The notes under the pieces were generated by a model. That model was not told the origin of the DNA and ran no database searches. It saw only the letters and a program-made list of their open reading frames with translations. Shown piece by piece: positions 48,128-60,837 of a stretch of DNA of 64,000 nucleotides (the stretch's first letter is position 1; every line of letters begins with the position of its first letter). A program made the translations under genes and the position numbers. Origin of the DNA: Symbiodinium natans (Eukaryota > Sar > Dinophyceae > Suessiales > Symbiodiniaceae); NCBI GenBank assembly GCA_905221605.1, contig CAJNDS010002225.1, positions 388,001-452,000 of the forward strand, written 5' to 3'.

Positions 48128-50750
48128 ACGTTCCCAGGGCGTTATCTCCACGGGTGTAGGGTCCTTGTGCAGGCCACCAGAGGGGGCAATCCCAAAGTAT
48201 ATACCTTAGCTGTCCCCAGGGCGTCCCGAGACCTCCCAAAATCGGAATGCCATGGATGGCCGACATGTGTCCAAGGTGAGCCTAGAGGTTATATGTCCCG
48301 CGTTTCCTAGGGCGTCCTTCTCTTGTCATCTCTTTTCGGCCAAAGCAAAGCGTCTACGCCAGTGAAATCCAGTGAGCCATTGACGTGAAAGAGGAAGCAT
48401 GCCAAGCATGAGTGACCTCGTGACCTCGGCCTCGCAGTTGGCTCTTTCTGAAGTTGGTGCTGGCAACGTCTATGTAACGAGAGAACGCAGCAGAACCAAA
48501 CCCTGTAAAAATCATCCGACACCTACACGGCGAGCGCGGGAGCTGGATGCGCCACAACGTTCGCCAGAGATAAAAGCTGCTAGTTTTTCTCAGGTGAATG
48601 TCAGCACTCTGGTAGTCACATTGTCGTTCCATGTCGTTCGTTTCTGCATGATTGCAGAATTTGCAGATTCAGCATTCTCTTCTCTTCCTCAGGCCAGCTG
48701 TCCTGATCTCCGCCGCTTGCTCCTGGGTTCAATTTGAGGCTGTGATGACAATTAAGTTGCGAACCATCGAACATCGAACCTTCAGGCCGAGCCGCGAAGA
48801 GACCTTGGCGCTCATTCGTCCAAGTGCACTGCACCCGCGACTACCTGCCATTTGGTGGCGACTGAGTCCGGGGTTCCACACCGGTTCGCACAGTCCCGAT
48901 GTTGATGCTGAGGTGCCATCCGGTGAGAACTTGCATCTTGACGTCAACAAAGTGGGTTGAATTGATTTGTAAGTTCTTGCTTCAGATCTCTTGGGAATGT
49001 AATTAGTATAACTAGTCAGCTCATGAATTCTGTGATGTTTGCTTGAGGCAAGGCGGGACACCGAAGGATGTCTCGTCATTTCTAAGCAGGGTTTAGCCGC
49101 TCTCTTGCTAGCGTGGCTCAGACCCGTTTGCAATGTGCCAAGCATCTTGGGCGAGTCTTCTAAGCTATCAGAAGTGAACAACCATCAGGAATGGTTCAGC
49201 GTCACTGGCCAACTGGCGAGATTACATCGACGACAAACGGCGCAATCCATACCGCGGCATTCGTGGAGGACTGGTCAGAAGCGCGACGCAACACGCATGC
49301 ATGCCATAGGACCTCGCATGTTTCTGTTGCCATGTTATTATGTTACAGCAAGTGCTCACAGAGGGCAGCACTCGAAACATCCAAGAGCGCAGCCTGAACT
49401 GCAATTTGTCCATAACTACCTTTAGCGCCCCCCGCTCCGAGGGACGCTACCTAGGCTGCCAAGACAAGATGCACTGAAGGTTACTCCCCTTTTCCACCCT
49501 CCGGTGAGCGGGATGCCCATATTGAACCAAACTCATGATTCAACCCTTGCAGGACTTGCCCCGCCATCCTGGTACAGGACTTTGTCTGGGTTGCTTGTCC
49601 GAAGGCCACTAGAGCTTGCTCGTCCCCTTGTGACAAGAGATTCCGAATTTTCTGCTGTGCTGTCTTCTATGTTTCTGTGGATTGTCAGTTCCGAGTTGTG
49701 GGCCGTGATTCACGAGCTCTAAGGCCAACTCACGCTTGGTGAGAAGCTGCAAGGCTTAGCTGCTAATGCTCCGATACTTGAGAGGCGATACCCGGCCTGG
49801 CATATCATGCTGTGCTATGGCTGCTATGTGCTGCTTATACATTCTCGCCTGCTGCAGAACTGGCTGGCAGAGCTAGTGCATGGGAAACCCAGCTGCAAGG
49901 CTTTGCTGGGCGAGTTGCCGGTGACCTTTAAAGATTACACCTTAAGTGCAGCAAAGGCGATCTTTGTTTTGTGCCTCTGTGTTGTGAACAGCAGGAATGC
50001 CACACGTTTTTGCCACGCAGTCGAGTGATGACGTGGTTCGTAGATTCAAGGCAGAGGCATAAACCATGGGCGTTGTTTGTCAGCTTTTCCAGTGCCGCTG
50101 AGACGGTTCGCCCTTCCCTTTATGTTATGGCTTTGAAATGCCCTTTGATGATTAAGAACAGAACCTGCAAAGCAGGTTTGCCTGGAGAGTGCTTGCAGCT
50201 AGACACGACTCCTTTCACAGTTGTGCCGTACCGTAAACAGCAAAAAGAGTGTCATGGACACGGTGCAGCAGGTGCAGCAGGTGCAGCAGGCGCAACAATT
50301 CTTGCGGCTAGGTGCAAAAACTGTGGCGATACTGCTCGGCCCTAAGGTGCGGAGACGTGTCTTTGGAGGGCTCTAGGGGGATGTTGCGGTGCGATCAGAT
50401 AAAGTCTGCAGCTGCATTGGGGCTGTTTGGCCGGGTGGCCTTGTCCTCTTCCGCTGCCCTCCTCCCTCCTCTGTTCCTCCGAGCTCCGTGAGGGCTCCAA
50501 GCGTTTGTCAATGGCTGAAAATCTGTGGAATGTCGAGAACCGCCAGCGAGGTGTCAGGTTGAGTCTCGGTCTCATGCTCCAAGGGGGTTCGGCGTCCATC
50601 CAGACTTTTTTACTGCAGGGGAAGATCACTGGTAGTTTTCGTAAGTCTTTGAGATGGTTTACGAGTTTCTTGGCAAATCTTTTCAGGCCGTGGTTTCCGG
50701 CCATTTTCGCTGTGAGTCTCTTCGATGCGACCACCGAAACGCCATGAAAC
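48128..50750 (+). other. Mostly unassigned; a few hydrophobic open stretches
   Basis: Three degenerate copies of TCC(C/T)AGGGCGT lie at 48130-48320. Hydrophobic plus-strand stretches occur at about 49790-49860 (YPAWHIMLCYGCYVLLIHS) and 50640-50745 (FLANLFRPWFPAIFAVSLF). A 9-bp GTGCAGCAG repeat sits at about 50262-50292. None was chained into a gene. Confidence 0.4.
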
Positions 50751-50775
50751 GCCCATCTTACATTTTTTTGGTCAG

Positions 50776-50884
50776 CACACCGGGCCAGACTCTTGGGGCC
50801 CAGACCTGTCCATTTGGGACCATGCTGTCATGCTTGTCTTCGCGGGGTTGTCGGTGGTGGCCTGGTGGGTCTCGCTTGTCCATG
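50776..50884 (+). CDS. Candidate exon with one membrane helix
   Basis: 36 codons plus one base between TTTGGTCAG and GTCATA. HTGPDSWGPDLSIWDHAVML, then VFAGLSVVAWWVSLVH. Acidic/polar lead-in followed by a helix, resembling the exons of the gene at 42-44.6 kb. Confidence 0.4.
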
Positions 50885-51337
50885 GTCATACTGGGAACTT
50901 AGTATTGCTGCTTCATTCTGCACGGGTCGGTCTGTAGCCAGCTTGTTGAATTCCCATTGCGTAGGTTGAAAATCTTTCTTTTTACGGGCTGGCATAGGCT
51001 GGCCATGAAATTCGAACCTCCATGAACCCCAGTCTAACGACTGCGGGAGAAGGCGACCAGTAATCATTTTGGTGTTGGTGGATCTGAAAGTATTACTTTT
51101 GGTGACGGCTTTATTTGCTTTAGTTGCAAACGCTGCGCATCGACCGGCCTCGGCCCTGCCCGACAATTTTTTGTGGGCTTTTTGAACCGCTAAGGGGCCG
51201 AATGATCGTGTGTGTGACTTGTGCAATACCATCTTGAAGAGTCTGGTATATCCGTTCTCTTTTCAGAAGTTGAAGAGGGTGAAAGTGTCCGAAAGTGTCC
51301 TCGCTGCCGCTTGTGAAGCTTAGTACTGCAGCGTGCC

Positions 51338-51460
51338 AGTATGCCTTGGTTCCCTCGAGAGGCTTCGCTGACTTACTACGATGGACTACTGCTGGGAGCG
51401 CATGCTCTAGCACTTCTTTTCGGCTGGATTTGCGGGTGCTCTGGGCAGCTTGTGTAAAAG
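51338..51460 (+). CDS. Candidate exon with one membrane helix
   Basis: Open plus-strand frame MPWFPREASLTYYDGLLLGA followed by HALALLFGWICGCSGQL, ending at a GTGTAA donor. Another frame over the same bases is open too, so the frame choice rests on the helix pattern alone. Confidence 0.35.
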
Positions 51461-51489
51461 CAATTGTGAAGTTTTAGCAGGCATGCAGC

Positions 51490-51708
51490 ATGCAGACTAC
51501 TAGGCTACTTGCGTATGCTCTTATGCAATGGACCGAGGTGCCATGGGGTGGCTGGAACCATTTTCGTGCTGCCGCAAACGCTGTGGCTTTGCGTTCGTAT
51601 ACGCCGACAACACTTGCTGAGCAACTCAGCATGTCCAGTCTAGCTCCAATAAACCACCGTGCGTTCCTGTTGCTTTTCATCAGCAAACATAGATGTTGCT
51701 GCAGGTGA
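51490..51708 (+). CDS. Candidate exon or terminal ORF
   Basis: 72 codons, MQTTRLLAYALMQWTEVPWG, NHFRAAANAVALRSYTPTTL, then FLLLFISKHRCCCR and a stop. It precedes a satellite-rich stretch that starts at 51.78 kb, so it could be the end of the plus-strand gene. Unproven. Confidence 0.3.
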   Translation: MQTTRLLAYALMQWTEVPWGGWNHFRAAANAVALRSYTPTTLAEQLSMSSLAPINHRAFLLLFISKHRCCCR

Positions 51709-51786
51709 TCAGGATGAGGAAACGGCAAAGTCAATGATGATGTTTCTTATCCGCACCGATCTGCACATTGCATATCGTCACCATTC

Positions 51787-51868
51787 ATTTATATATACAT
51801 ATATATATATCGCCACCATATACATATACATATACAAATGTATATATATATATATATATCTTTTTTAT
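51787..51868. repeat. (TA)n-rich microsatellite
   Basis: ATATATACATATATATATAT and similar hexamers, interrupted by CGCCACC. Confidence 0.9.
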
Positions 51869-51963
51869 ATACTGGGGGAATCCTCGTGCAGCACTCCGCG
51901 TGCGCGTTCCCGTGTCTCGGGTCCTGTCGTACCCCGACTGTATACTTGCAGTAATGAGTAGAG

Positions 51964-52063
51964 TGGTAAAGGTAGTGGTAGGGGTAGTCGTAGTAGAAGT
52001 CGTTGTCGTCGTCGTCGTCGTCGTAGTAGTAGTAGTAGTAGCAGCAATAGCACTACTAGGAGT
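51964..52063. repeat. GTA/GTC trinucleotide repeat
   Basis: GTAGTCGTAGTAGAAGTCGT, then (GTC)n, (GTA)n and a mixed tail. A short relative of the long array at 52876. Confidence 0.9.
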
Positions 52064-52237
52064 AGGTTGCCCCCCCCGGTGCGACGGACAAAACACACTT
52101 TTCTATGCATTTTTTTTCTTTTCAAAAACGCGCGTTTCGCTTGTGTTTTTGAGGGTGACTTTTGAAAATGTGCACAACCGCACTGTAAAAGTGTCGTTCT
52201 CAAAGCTGTTTTTTATCAAAAACATCGCGTTTTCGAC

Positions 52238-52448
52238 GAGAAAATGCTGCAAATACCAGCATTCGCGCTTGTTTCTTCTTTATTCATTTTTAGGCTTTTT
52301 TTGTGTCTCCAAACAAACAAGTATTTTCAGCCTCGATGTTGCCGATCACGTTTTTGTCCTTTTTTGTCTTCAGCACCCGAAAATGCTGTAAATACCAGCA
52401 TATCTGCTGTTACATTCGCCGAAGATGCTGAAAATTCCAGCATTTTCG
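52238..52448. repeat. Three copies of a hairpin AAATGCTG...CAGCATT
   Basis: Copies at 52240-52263 (GAAAATGCTGCAAATACCAG, then CATT), 52380-52402 and 52421-52448. Each is an inverted repeat of AATGCTG around a 6-8-nt A/T-rich loop. Confidence 0.85.
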
Positions 52449-52599
52449 TGGTACCATGGAGCGCAAATTTGCCGCGCGGCGCATCCTATCTTTTGCGGGG
52501 TGGGGTGGGGGAGGGGGTAATTACGTTTCAGATAGGCGAACTTCCTGTGTTACCAGTGCGTGCGAACTCCATGAACCCCCAAGTCGCTTCAGGTTACGG

Positions 52600-52705
52600 T
52601 TAAGGGTGTGGGGTATAGGGTCTAGGGTGTAGGGTCTAGGTATAGAGTTGAGGGTTTAGGGTTTAGGCTTTAGGGTTTAGGGTTTCGGGCTTAGAGAAGG
52701 GTTCA
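52600..52705. repeat. Degenerate telomere-like patch (TTTAGGG type)
   Basis: GGGTATAGGGTCTAGGGTGT, then GAGGGTTTAGGGTTTAGGCT and TTAGGGTTTAGGGTTTCGGG. Opposite orientation to the patch at 963. Confidence 0.9.
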
Positions 52706-52875
52706 TGGTGCCTGCGGGGCTTAGAGTTTAGATCTGAGACTTTCTTCTCAAACGAAGTGCTGCTGCAACGCTCACCCAAAACCTGAACCTTGACAGCGTG
52801 ACGTATGCTTCGGGTTGAAGCGTTCATCTTGACGAGTCCAACGGCGTCCGTCGCACTGGGGGCGGGGGGGGAAAT

Positions 52876-53500
<625 letters not shown>

Positions 53501-55180
53501 GCGAGTCGTAGTCGCAGTCAAAGATGTAGACGTTAACGTTAAAGGCGTCAGGGTGTAGGATTCGGGTTTGAGTTTTTAGGTGGTTGGTGTGCCTGGTGCA
53601 GGGTTCTATGCATAGGACCCAGAACTTTCAACCCCCGTATATTGTCCTCGAGGCGCAAGTCCGGGACGTATCTGGAAAGCATGTGGCAAGTTGTGGACTA
53701 TACGCTCGGGGTTTTCGGGTTTCGGGTTTTGAAGTCTGCGCCCTATATGCTATACTCTAAACCGCCCTGCTATTTCAGGGTGTCTGTTGTTTTTGCGGCA
53801 CGACGCGCGAAAGGTTGCGTTAAGGGGGGGGGGCAGTGACGTCCATTCATACGGCGATCATATGCAAAACGCTGATTTGAGCAGCGTTATTGGTCCCAAG
53901 ACAATGTCTACTCAACACGACAAACGCGCAGAAATGATAAACATCCGCTTTCGGAGTATTTTATTTAAGCGGCTGTGGGAATGTGTTTCGACTTGTTGTT
54001 GGAGCTTGACCCGAGTCAAAGTTAGAAGGGCTTACGAAGTGGATCACCACCCCAAGCTGTACTTGGGCTTTACAGCACAATGGAATCCGATGTTTCGGGA
54101 GTTCTGCGAGTCATTGGCAAAGTAGCCCCCTTGGAAGCTTAAGCTATGTTATTCCCTCAGACTACAGTAGGTTCGCGAGCAAGATCAGGGCGGTCGCGCC
54201 TCCGATTTTTGTAAACGTCAGAACAGATCGCAGACACTTCCGTGACCACAAGGCAAAGATGCGGCAGCTGAGTTTGTGCTTCCACAAAACTTGACTGTCA
54301 TTGGAAAAGATTCGCCGCTGGCGAGTTTGCTGCACAGGGAACGGAGCTAGAGCGACTCTACGATTCTACGATCTATGGGCGACTCGTGTGAGAGTGCTTG
54401 AGGTCGTATTGCTAGATCATCGGCTTGGATTCTCCTAGGCCTTCGGTACATGGAAGGGGCAGGTGGGAGATGGTGGAGGAATCGAGGAATGCTCGAGAGT
54501 CAGCTAGCGTACGGGTTTCGTACGTGCAGGGTCAGCTTTCGTACGTTCAGGGCGGGTGCGTGGGGGGCGGGTTTCACGTTTGGCGGGTTGTTTCGTGCGT
54601 TCAGGGACGTTTCGTACGTTCAGGTTGAGTCAGGGCTGGGTTTCATTTCTTCTGGGCAGGTTTCCTATCTTCAGGGCAGGGTTTGTTCGTTCAGAATGGC
54701 TTTCGCACGCTCAGGGCAGGTTTCGAGCGTTCAGGGTCGGTTTCGTATCTCTCGTGCGAGTTTCGTTTCGTACGTCCAGGGCGGGCTTTTTATACTCTCA
54801 GGTGAGCTTCGTACGTTTAGTTGAGTTTCGCACTTTCGGGACGGGTTAAGGTTGCAAATGCGACGGTCTGGATAGTTTGCTTGGCGGCTCCGCCTTCGTG
54901 CAGAAAGGTCCCAAGTTCAAACACAGCGCAAGTCCTCATCAAGTTCCTTACCACATGCTTTTCGGATTGAGGTTCAGCGTGGCCCTTGCGCTTGGGTGCC
55001 ATGGCAGCAACCGTACGATCAGCTGACACATGCCTTTTTGTGCTTCGCTTTGGTTTGTCCAAGCTCAGGATTTTATCCATGCCGGGTGAGAGCTTGTCTC
55101 GCATCTCAATGGGTGTCTGCGCGCTCGTCACCGTCATCCTGAAGGCAGTGTTGGGCCTGTGAGTAGTGCTTTAGGAAGGT
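53501..55180. other. No gene recognised outside the repeats
   Basis: Short ORFs only. A 112-codon plus-strand ORF at 53787-54125 has no recognisable motif. Confidence 0.5.
54506..54845. repeat. Degenerate 20-bp minisatellite (TTTCGTACGTTCAGGGCGGG)
   Basis: About 16 imperfect copies of GGTTTCGTACGTTCAGGGC, with substitutions and small indels. All plus frames tend to stay open and give a Phe-Arg-Ser/Val-Gln-Gly pattern. Confidence 0.9.
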
Positions 55181-55231
55181 AGCTTGAATGGGCCTGTTTG
55201 GTTCCCAAGTTCCACACAGGGTGTTGTTGCA

Positions 55232-55435
55232 GGTCTTTGCAGATTGATTGCGACTCGTGAAGCGATGCGCGATACCGAAGAAAACAGAAGTGCCTGTCAT
55301 CAGCCGTTTCGTATTGCTTCCATGTTCATTGTGCGCGCCAGTGGAAGAGAGATGAGATATGCGTTGGACATAAACACATGCTGTGAAGTTGCAGCTGTAT
55401 CCGAGCTGTTTGGCACTGCTGGTCTGAGCGGTTAG
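55232..55435 (+). CDS. Candidate plus-strand exon
   Basis: After TTGCAG or CTTTGCAG the frame reads LIATREAMRDTEENRSACHQ, PFRIASMFIVRASGREMRY and ALDINTCCEVAAVSELF, ending in TAG at 55433. Protein-like, unrecognised, neighbours not chained. Confidence 0.3.
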   Translation, partial: GLCRLIATREAMRDTEENRSACHQPFRIASMFIVRASGREMRYALDINTCCEVAAVSELFGTAGLSG

Positions 55436-55600
55436 CATGTGATGTCTGTTTGTGACTCAGTTGCGCAAATGTCATGAAGCATCGCAAAGTCATCTGACCA
55501 AGCCTGACCTGTTCGATGTGTATGCGAGAGATTGTGAGGTCCTTCCTGCAATGGCCAGACCCACAGATCCCAGTTTAATGCCTTTGGCAGACCGGCGCAT

Positions 55601-55680
55601 CCAGGGTGTTCCAGGGTGATCCAGGGTGATCCAGGGTGATCCAGGGCGACCCAGGGTGATCCAAAGTGATCCCAGGTGTG
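55601..55680. repeat. 10-bp minisatellite (CCAGGGTGAT)n, 8 units
   Basis: Eight exact-length 10-bp units, several identical. Confidence 0.95.
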
Positions 55681-55684
55681 ATTG

Positions 55685-55769
55685 CGAGATCGCTGCGAGA
55701 TCGCTGCGAGATTGCTGTGAGATTGTTGTGAGATTGCTCCGAGATTGTTGTGGGATTGTTGCGAGATTT
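55685..55769. repeat. 11-bp minisatellite (CGAGATTGCTG)n, 7.5 units
   Basis: CGAGATCGCTG twice, then CGAGATTGCTG, TGAGATTGTTG, TGAGATTGCTC, CGAGATTGTTG, TGGGATTGTTG and a partial unit. It directly follows the 10-bp array. Confidence 0.95.
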
Positions 55770-57820
55770 TTGGGAACACTGTGATTCGTGTCGTTTTGCT
55801 AAGAGCACAAGGCCCAAGGCCTTTGGCCGGCGCCCGGAGCGCCTGGGACGCTTGGGGCAACTGGGGCACTCGCTACGGCCTCTGCATGGTCTTGGATCTC
55901 TCTCGTTTGTACTCCACTCTGTGAGTCATTGTTTCTGCATTCTCTGTTCACTTTTTGTTTCGCTCAGGCTTGGCCATCTCAGGGATGCGCCTTCCAGGTG
56001 TGACCAATTCAAACACTCAGGACAACTGTTTTGGTGCATCGACTGGTGTGCAGGTGTCGCCAGCATCCCCTCGTCTGGTGTCACAGTCTCAGATGCATCT
56101 CAGAAGAACTATTTTGGATTTCACCCAGCCTTATGAAACAGTGAAGCAAACGACCAGTTCTTGAGGCACAGGCAGACTCAAGCCCAGGCTGGCCGGATTG
56201 AAGCTGTGATAGATCTCCGAGTCTTAACTGCGCTTGAAAGTCTAGGCCACTTTGCGTATGGCACCTTCTGCACGGGCCCGATCCATGCCGGTTCGTCATC
56301 CTCAGCCTTGGTTGTGAGTCCTTGATCTGAGGCTGTGGTTCCGCACATGCCGCAGGCGGTGCGCGGTGCAACCCAAACAGAAGGAAGCAGTGTGCTCTTG
56401 AGGGGCGCTGCGTTTGTTGGAATCTGCTAGAATGTTTAGTGACACGCTGCTCGCTTCATTCCTCCCCAGGTCTTGTCCGATCCCATTCGGTTTAATGTGT
56501 GAATGGTCGCGTTGACCCGATCAAAGTGGACGGAGCTGAGTGTTTTGACACTACATTCTGCCCTCGCAGATTCTAGCACACAAGAAGAAAGGGTACTTTG
56601 TCCGCGCCAGTCTGCTACGACAGCAAAGCTGTTTCTGCTTTACTGACTTGAATGCCACATGCTTATCCCAGCGACTCTGACAGAGCATGAGCCGTTTAGA
56701 GGTGGAATGAGGTGGAAGGAGAGCATGGTCAAAGCATGCCAGACAGTTTGCGAGGCGTGCTGGTAGGCATGAGGACCAGTCATCTTTTTGTTTCTTCTTG
56801 TGATTTGCGGAAGCTGAGGGGAGGAGGTGTTGATCAAACCTGGTTGATATCGGGATTTGGCAGAGTTAAAATTCCAAACATCAGAGAAGAACTAGAGCAG
56901 CAAGCAAGCAACCTGTGGATATCCAAAGCGTGGGCAGATTGAAGGCAGCCCCCACGACTGTTTTCGATTTTGGGAGCACCATGAAATTGCTCACGACCAT
57001 TACTTCGGGGCGAGAGCAGGTGTGGGGGAACGTGAAATCAAATCTAAGCTGTTAGAGGTGTCGCAAAACAGACAAACTTGGTCTTCGGTTCTACAGCGTG
57101 TCCGTAGTTCTTGGTGTCGCCCACGGGATGCCGCTGGTGCCCCACGGCAATGAAAACATGAAATTCCTACCCAAAGATGGACGAGAACTGACTAGAAGAG
57201 CTGCTCAGTGGCTCAGCGCTTGCCGCTTGGGGTAAGCCTGTTCAGATCTGTTCAGGACTGGTGCCCGTCTGCGTGCCTTCCAGTCCTTTATTGCAGGGAC
57301 CAAGGATGGGGCTTCAAGACTTTTTGTGCGCGTTTTCTTGTAAACTTGGGCAAAGCGCTCTGTTCAGACCGGTGGCCGGGTCGGCGTCGGTCGAGGGCTT
57401 AGCGGTCATAGCTGAACTCACTATTGGGTGCTTATAGTTTTTCCTTCTTTGCTTCCTTGCTTTCATTGCTTTGGGTGCTTTCAGTGCTTTCAGTGCTTTC
57501 ATGCCCTTGCCAATCAGGCTCCGGCGCATCCGGCGCCGGCTCCTTATTGGGGTTTCTTCTCTTGGCTCCACGATTTGCTCTCTCGGAAACGCTCAGCTGA
57601 GGGCAAGCTGGACTCCAGGAGTGGCTCCGTCCCCGAAGGCAACCCATAATGCAACTTATGCAACCTGTACGGGAAGCCCATATCTAAGAAGGAAAACGCA
57701 CTCGTCGTAAACGCATAGAGAGGATGCGCGCAGAGTCGTAGAGGTGATGGCCTACCCTGTCCAGCCAGCTCCCGCGAGCTGTGGGTGTGCCGTGCATGAT
57801 TTCATGATCATGTTCGATTT
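55770..57820. other. Unassigned; one 10-bp repeat
   Basis: A plus-strand ORF (to 56136) contains LRDAPSRCDQF and GQLFWCIDWCAGVASI but has no recognised family. A TGCTTTCAGT tandem repeat sits at about 57456-57503. Nothing else supported. Confidence 0.45.
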
Positions 57821-57823
57821 GGG

Positions 57824-58900
57824 ATGGCCTGGTTGATGCTTCTGTCCATTCTGCCCATTCTGTCCCCAGCGAAGCTGTTAAAGTGGTCTCAAGTCAAGGC
57901 TGTCAGGACTGCCAAGACAGCCAATCTGACCTTAGGGAGTCTTAGCATATCGTTCGCTCTGTGTTGCAGCAAGCAGTGCATGGCGGAATACGCAGTCGCG
58001 CATACAAACAAAATTAAAAGAAGTGCGCAGAATCCGTACGAGAAGCAACAACTTCCAAAAAGTCCGACCAGAGGGAACTTTCCAAGTTCACTCCATGCAA
58101 GATATCCCCCCAGCATTCCAAGGGAGCCAGAGTTCCGAGCTTGGGAACATGTCATGATGATTGGAGAATTTGAAGACAGCAGCGATTGTTTTTTTGCATG
58201 TGAGCGCCATTTGCAAGCACGACGAAGTTCAAATCCGCATTTTAGATGGACGCACGAAGCGAAGCTGCTCAAGAACACGAGAGGCAGGAGAGTGCGCGTT
58301 CCTGCCTTTTTTCGTGACATGGAGCGGTTCAAAAGCACAAAATGCGGAATGCGCCCACCACACGGGAGTGCGACTTGGAAGCCTGCTGCTACTTCCCAAA
58401 ATATGCCGTATGCGATGTTTGGGAATGTTTGGGATGGCATCCGACCTCCGAGGTCTCTCACACGACCGTCTCGGGCACACAGAAACACCGAGAGGGCATG
58501 GTACCCATCGATTTCGACGTCTCGTTGGTGCGTGCTCCATTGGGAGGACCTAGCATTTTTTACTCTGAAAATTGGTCGCATTTTTGCTGTTTCTCGCTTG
58601 CAGCACGCTCGGTCGCTTCAAGCAAGACCCGGTAGTTCGCACACTGCAGGTGATGGGTCTTGCATGTCTGTTGTGGCAGCTGTGGCAGGCCATCCACTTC
58701 TTTCTGCCCACCTGAGATATCAGAGGTTGGACACTCCAGAATGGAAGCTTCTTGACATGCCAGAAACATCCGCAACTCGATTATGTCAGAGCCTTTCCGA
58801 GGCTTCGCAGCAGAATGCCAGAAGCGGTGCCAACAGCCCTTGCCCTTGTATAGATGCCCTGCTGCATGTTATTGCGGCTTCTTATGCCTCTTCCACTTAG
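57824..58900 (+). CDS. 358-codon ORF, unrecognised
   Basis: ATG at 57824, open to TAG at 58898: the longest repeat-free ORF of the window. It starts MAWLMLLSILPILSPAKLLK (a hydrophobic N-terminus) and ends in CPCIDALLHVIAASYASST. No recognisable domain; several short ORFs lie antisense, one 230 codons long. Length argues for coding or for a recent insertion; the lack of any motif and the mini-exon style of nearby genes argue against. Confidence 0.3.
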   Translation: MAWLMLLSILPILSPAKLLKWSQVKAVRTAKTANLTLGSLSISFALCCSKQCMAEYAVAHTNKIKRSAQNPYEKQQLPKSPTRGNFPSSLHARYPPSIPREPEFRAWEHVMMIGEFEDSSDCFFACERHLQARRSSNPHFRWTHEAKLLKNTRGRRVRVPAFFRDMERFKSTKCGMRPPHGSATWKPAATSQNMPYAMFGNVWDGIRPPRSLTRPSRAHRNTERAWYPSISTSRWCVLHWEDLAFFTLKIGRIFAVSRLQHARSLQARPGSSHTAGDGSCMSVVAAVAGHPLLSAHLRYQRLDTPEWKLLDMPETSATRLCQSLSEASQQNARSGANSPCPCIDALLHVIAASYASST

Positions 58901-60580
58901 CAAAAGGGATGACTGGCTAGTCACGCCGCATGCCCCAGCTAGAATACTGATGCATGCTGATACGATCTGATACCAGGGCTTCTGTTTTGTGGTCTGCAGT
59001 GCTCTAGGTCTCCGGTTGTTTTATCACAGGTTTGATTGGCAGTGTGCTTGTGCTGAGTATTTCTTGCGCTGAGGCGTGACCCTGCCTGTGAAGCTTTCGC
59101 AAGACAGTTCAGGCAGGGGTTTGCTTGAGCGCAAGCTAACATTCCGTCACTGTTGCGAGAGGCTCCCTCAAGTAGCGCTGTTGCCAAGGTCCGCCGCATG
59201 GTGCCGCCAGCTTGTCAACAGAGGCTTGGCTTGTTTCGTCATGCCGGATCTGCCAGTTCTTTTGGAGTATCTCTTTCCGTACGGACAGATGTCTCCCGTG
59301 CCTTCCTGTGAAGTATTCGTAGCGCCTTACAGGATGCACACTTTGGCAGTCTTCTGAATGGCCCAGACGACTCGTTGTATTGCTGCAAGAGTGGAGAGCT
59401 GCCGTTAAGTCAGACAAGGCCATGCAATGTGCAATGACATACGAGACTTATACGTTACTCGTTGAGTTTTGCTGAAGCACTAGTCCTGGGATGCGCGCGT
59501 GTTTACAGCTGCGCAGGAAAATTCTGGCGCATCTGGCTGTACACAGCCTCTTGATTGGAGCTGTGCAGAAGACAGTGTGCATTCCCCCATCTGCCCTATC
59601 TGGTACTGTGCAGCCGAGGCTTGCCAGCGATGGTAGTGTTGCTGCTAGTGCAGGTGATGCAACCGCACTGTCCTGAGAATTGGAGCTGTCCGTCCGCGAA
59701 TATTGCGCACAAACTTTTGTCATGTTCTTCTTATTCCGAAAAACATTCCGGACACTCAAGCCCAGCTAAGCCCCTTGCACCGTACGATTCTCATAGAAAT
59801 CATGGGAATAGAAACCGCGGAAACCACGGACGTTTTATAGAAACCACAGAAACCATGAACACCGCAGAAACTTGTGATAGGTGGATTGTTGCCCGGCCTG
59901 GAGGCACGGCGGCCCGGGCCCCGCGGCTCCCGCCCCCTGCGGCCCGAGCCATGCGCTGGCACGTTCAAGCACCGTAACCCGATGAAGCTTGTGAAGCCCA
60001 CAAGCCTTGCTTCAGTCTACAAAAGCTCTACATTTCCTGTGCACTCTATAAAGCATGGCAAAGCATGTGAGCTCTCTGTGCTCCTTGCTTCAAAATGCGG
60101 GGGGGTGGGCAGCCTAACCCATTTACAAACACAAGTCTGGGCCTAAGCCAGCTGCTCTAAACGCGGAGTCCACATGTCACATGCTCTGCCTGCCGGCTGC
60201 TGCCTTTGTGCTGAGTCGGAAGGAACGATCAGGATAGAAAGTGGAGGCATGCAGAACCAGCTGCACCCCAGTCGGCGGCTTTGGCCTTTGCTTTCTTGAC
60301 GAATGCGCGGGTTGGGGTTCATGCCAAGAGGGGTATCTTGCCATCAGCGCCTCCGGGACCTTCCGACAATGGCCATCAACAGCCGTAAGCAAAGAAATCC
60401 GGTCTTAGAGGCTGGCACAGAAACTTCACTTGGGAGCGACGTGGTCGGGTATGCCAGCGTCTCCGCAAAAGAGCCGCACAGCTGCGAGTCACTGCAGAAT
60501 TCAACCGCACCGAAGGTGTACTGAAATAGCATCTGCAGGGCAAACGCCTCGGCACGACACACCGTCTGCTCACTTCCTGG
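58901..60580. other. Unassigned DNA with weak exon-like stretches
   Basis: Plus-strand open stretches at 59076-59357 (PDLPVLLEYLFPYGQMSP) and 59555-59690 (LPYLVLCSRGLPAMVVLLLV, then GTGCAG before GTGATG) could be exons. A loose repeat of AGAAACCAC(A/G) units lies at about 59790-59870. None chained. Confidence 0.4.
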
Positions 60581-60585
60581 CAAGG

Positions 60586-60765
60586 ACCCACCCCAAAGTG
60601 GCAAGCAAGCTTGCACGGCTTAGAAAAGGCCGGGGCAGTCCCGCCCCCCCGTTTGCAAACATAATGCTCGCATGATGGGCTTAACAAGGGGGGGGGGGTT
60701 TTGGGGCGGGGGCAGCCCCCCCATTTGAGAGGAGTTTCAGAAAGATTCATATGCTTTCGAGCAAG
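60586..60765. repeat. Dispersed element copy with G and C tracts
   Basis: GCAAGCAAGCTTGCACGGC, GC-rich pieces with C7, G11 and C7 tracts, GTTTGCAAACATAATG, and TTTCAGAAAGATTCATATGC. The same modules, more decayed, occur at 21168, 60090 and 61620-61725. Confidence 0.65.
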
Positions 60766-60837
60766 TTTGCACGTCTTAAAACTAGAGAACGGTTGTCCCG
60801 AAAGCATTTTCGATCCACGATTAAGACCTCGCATCAC

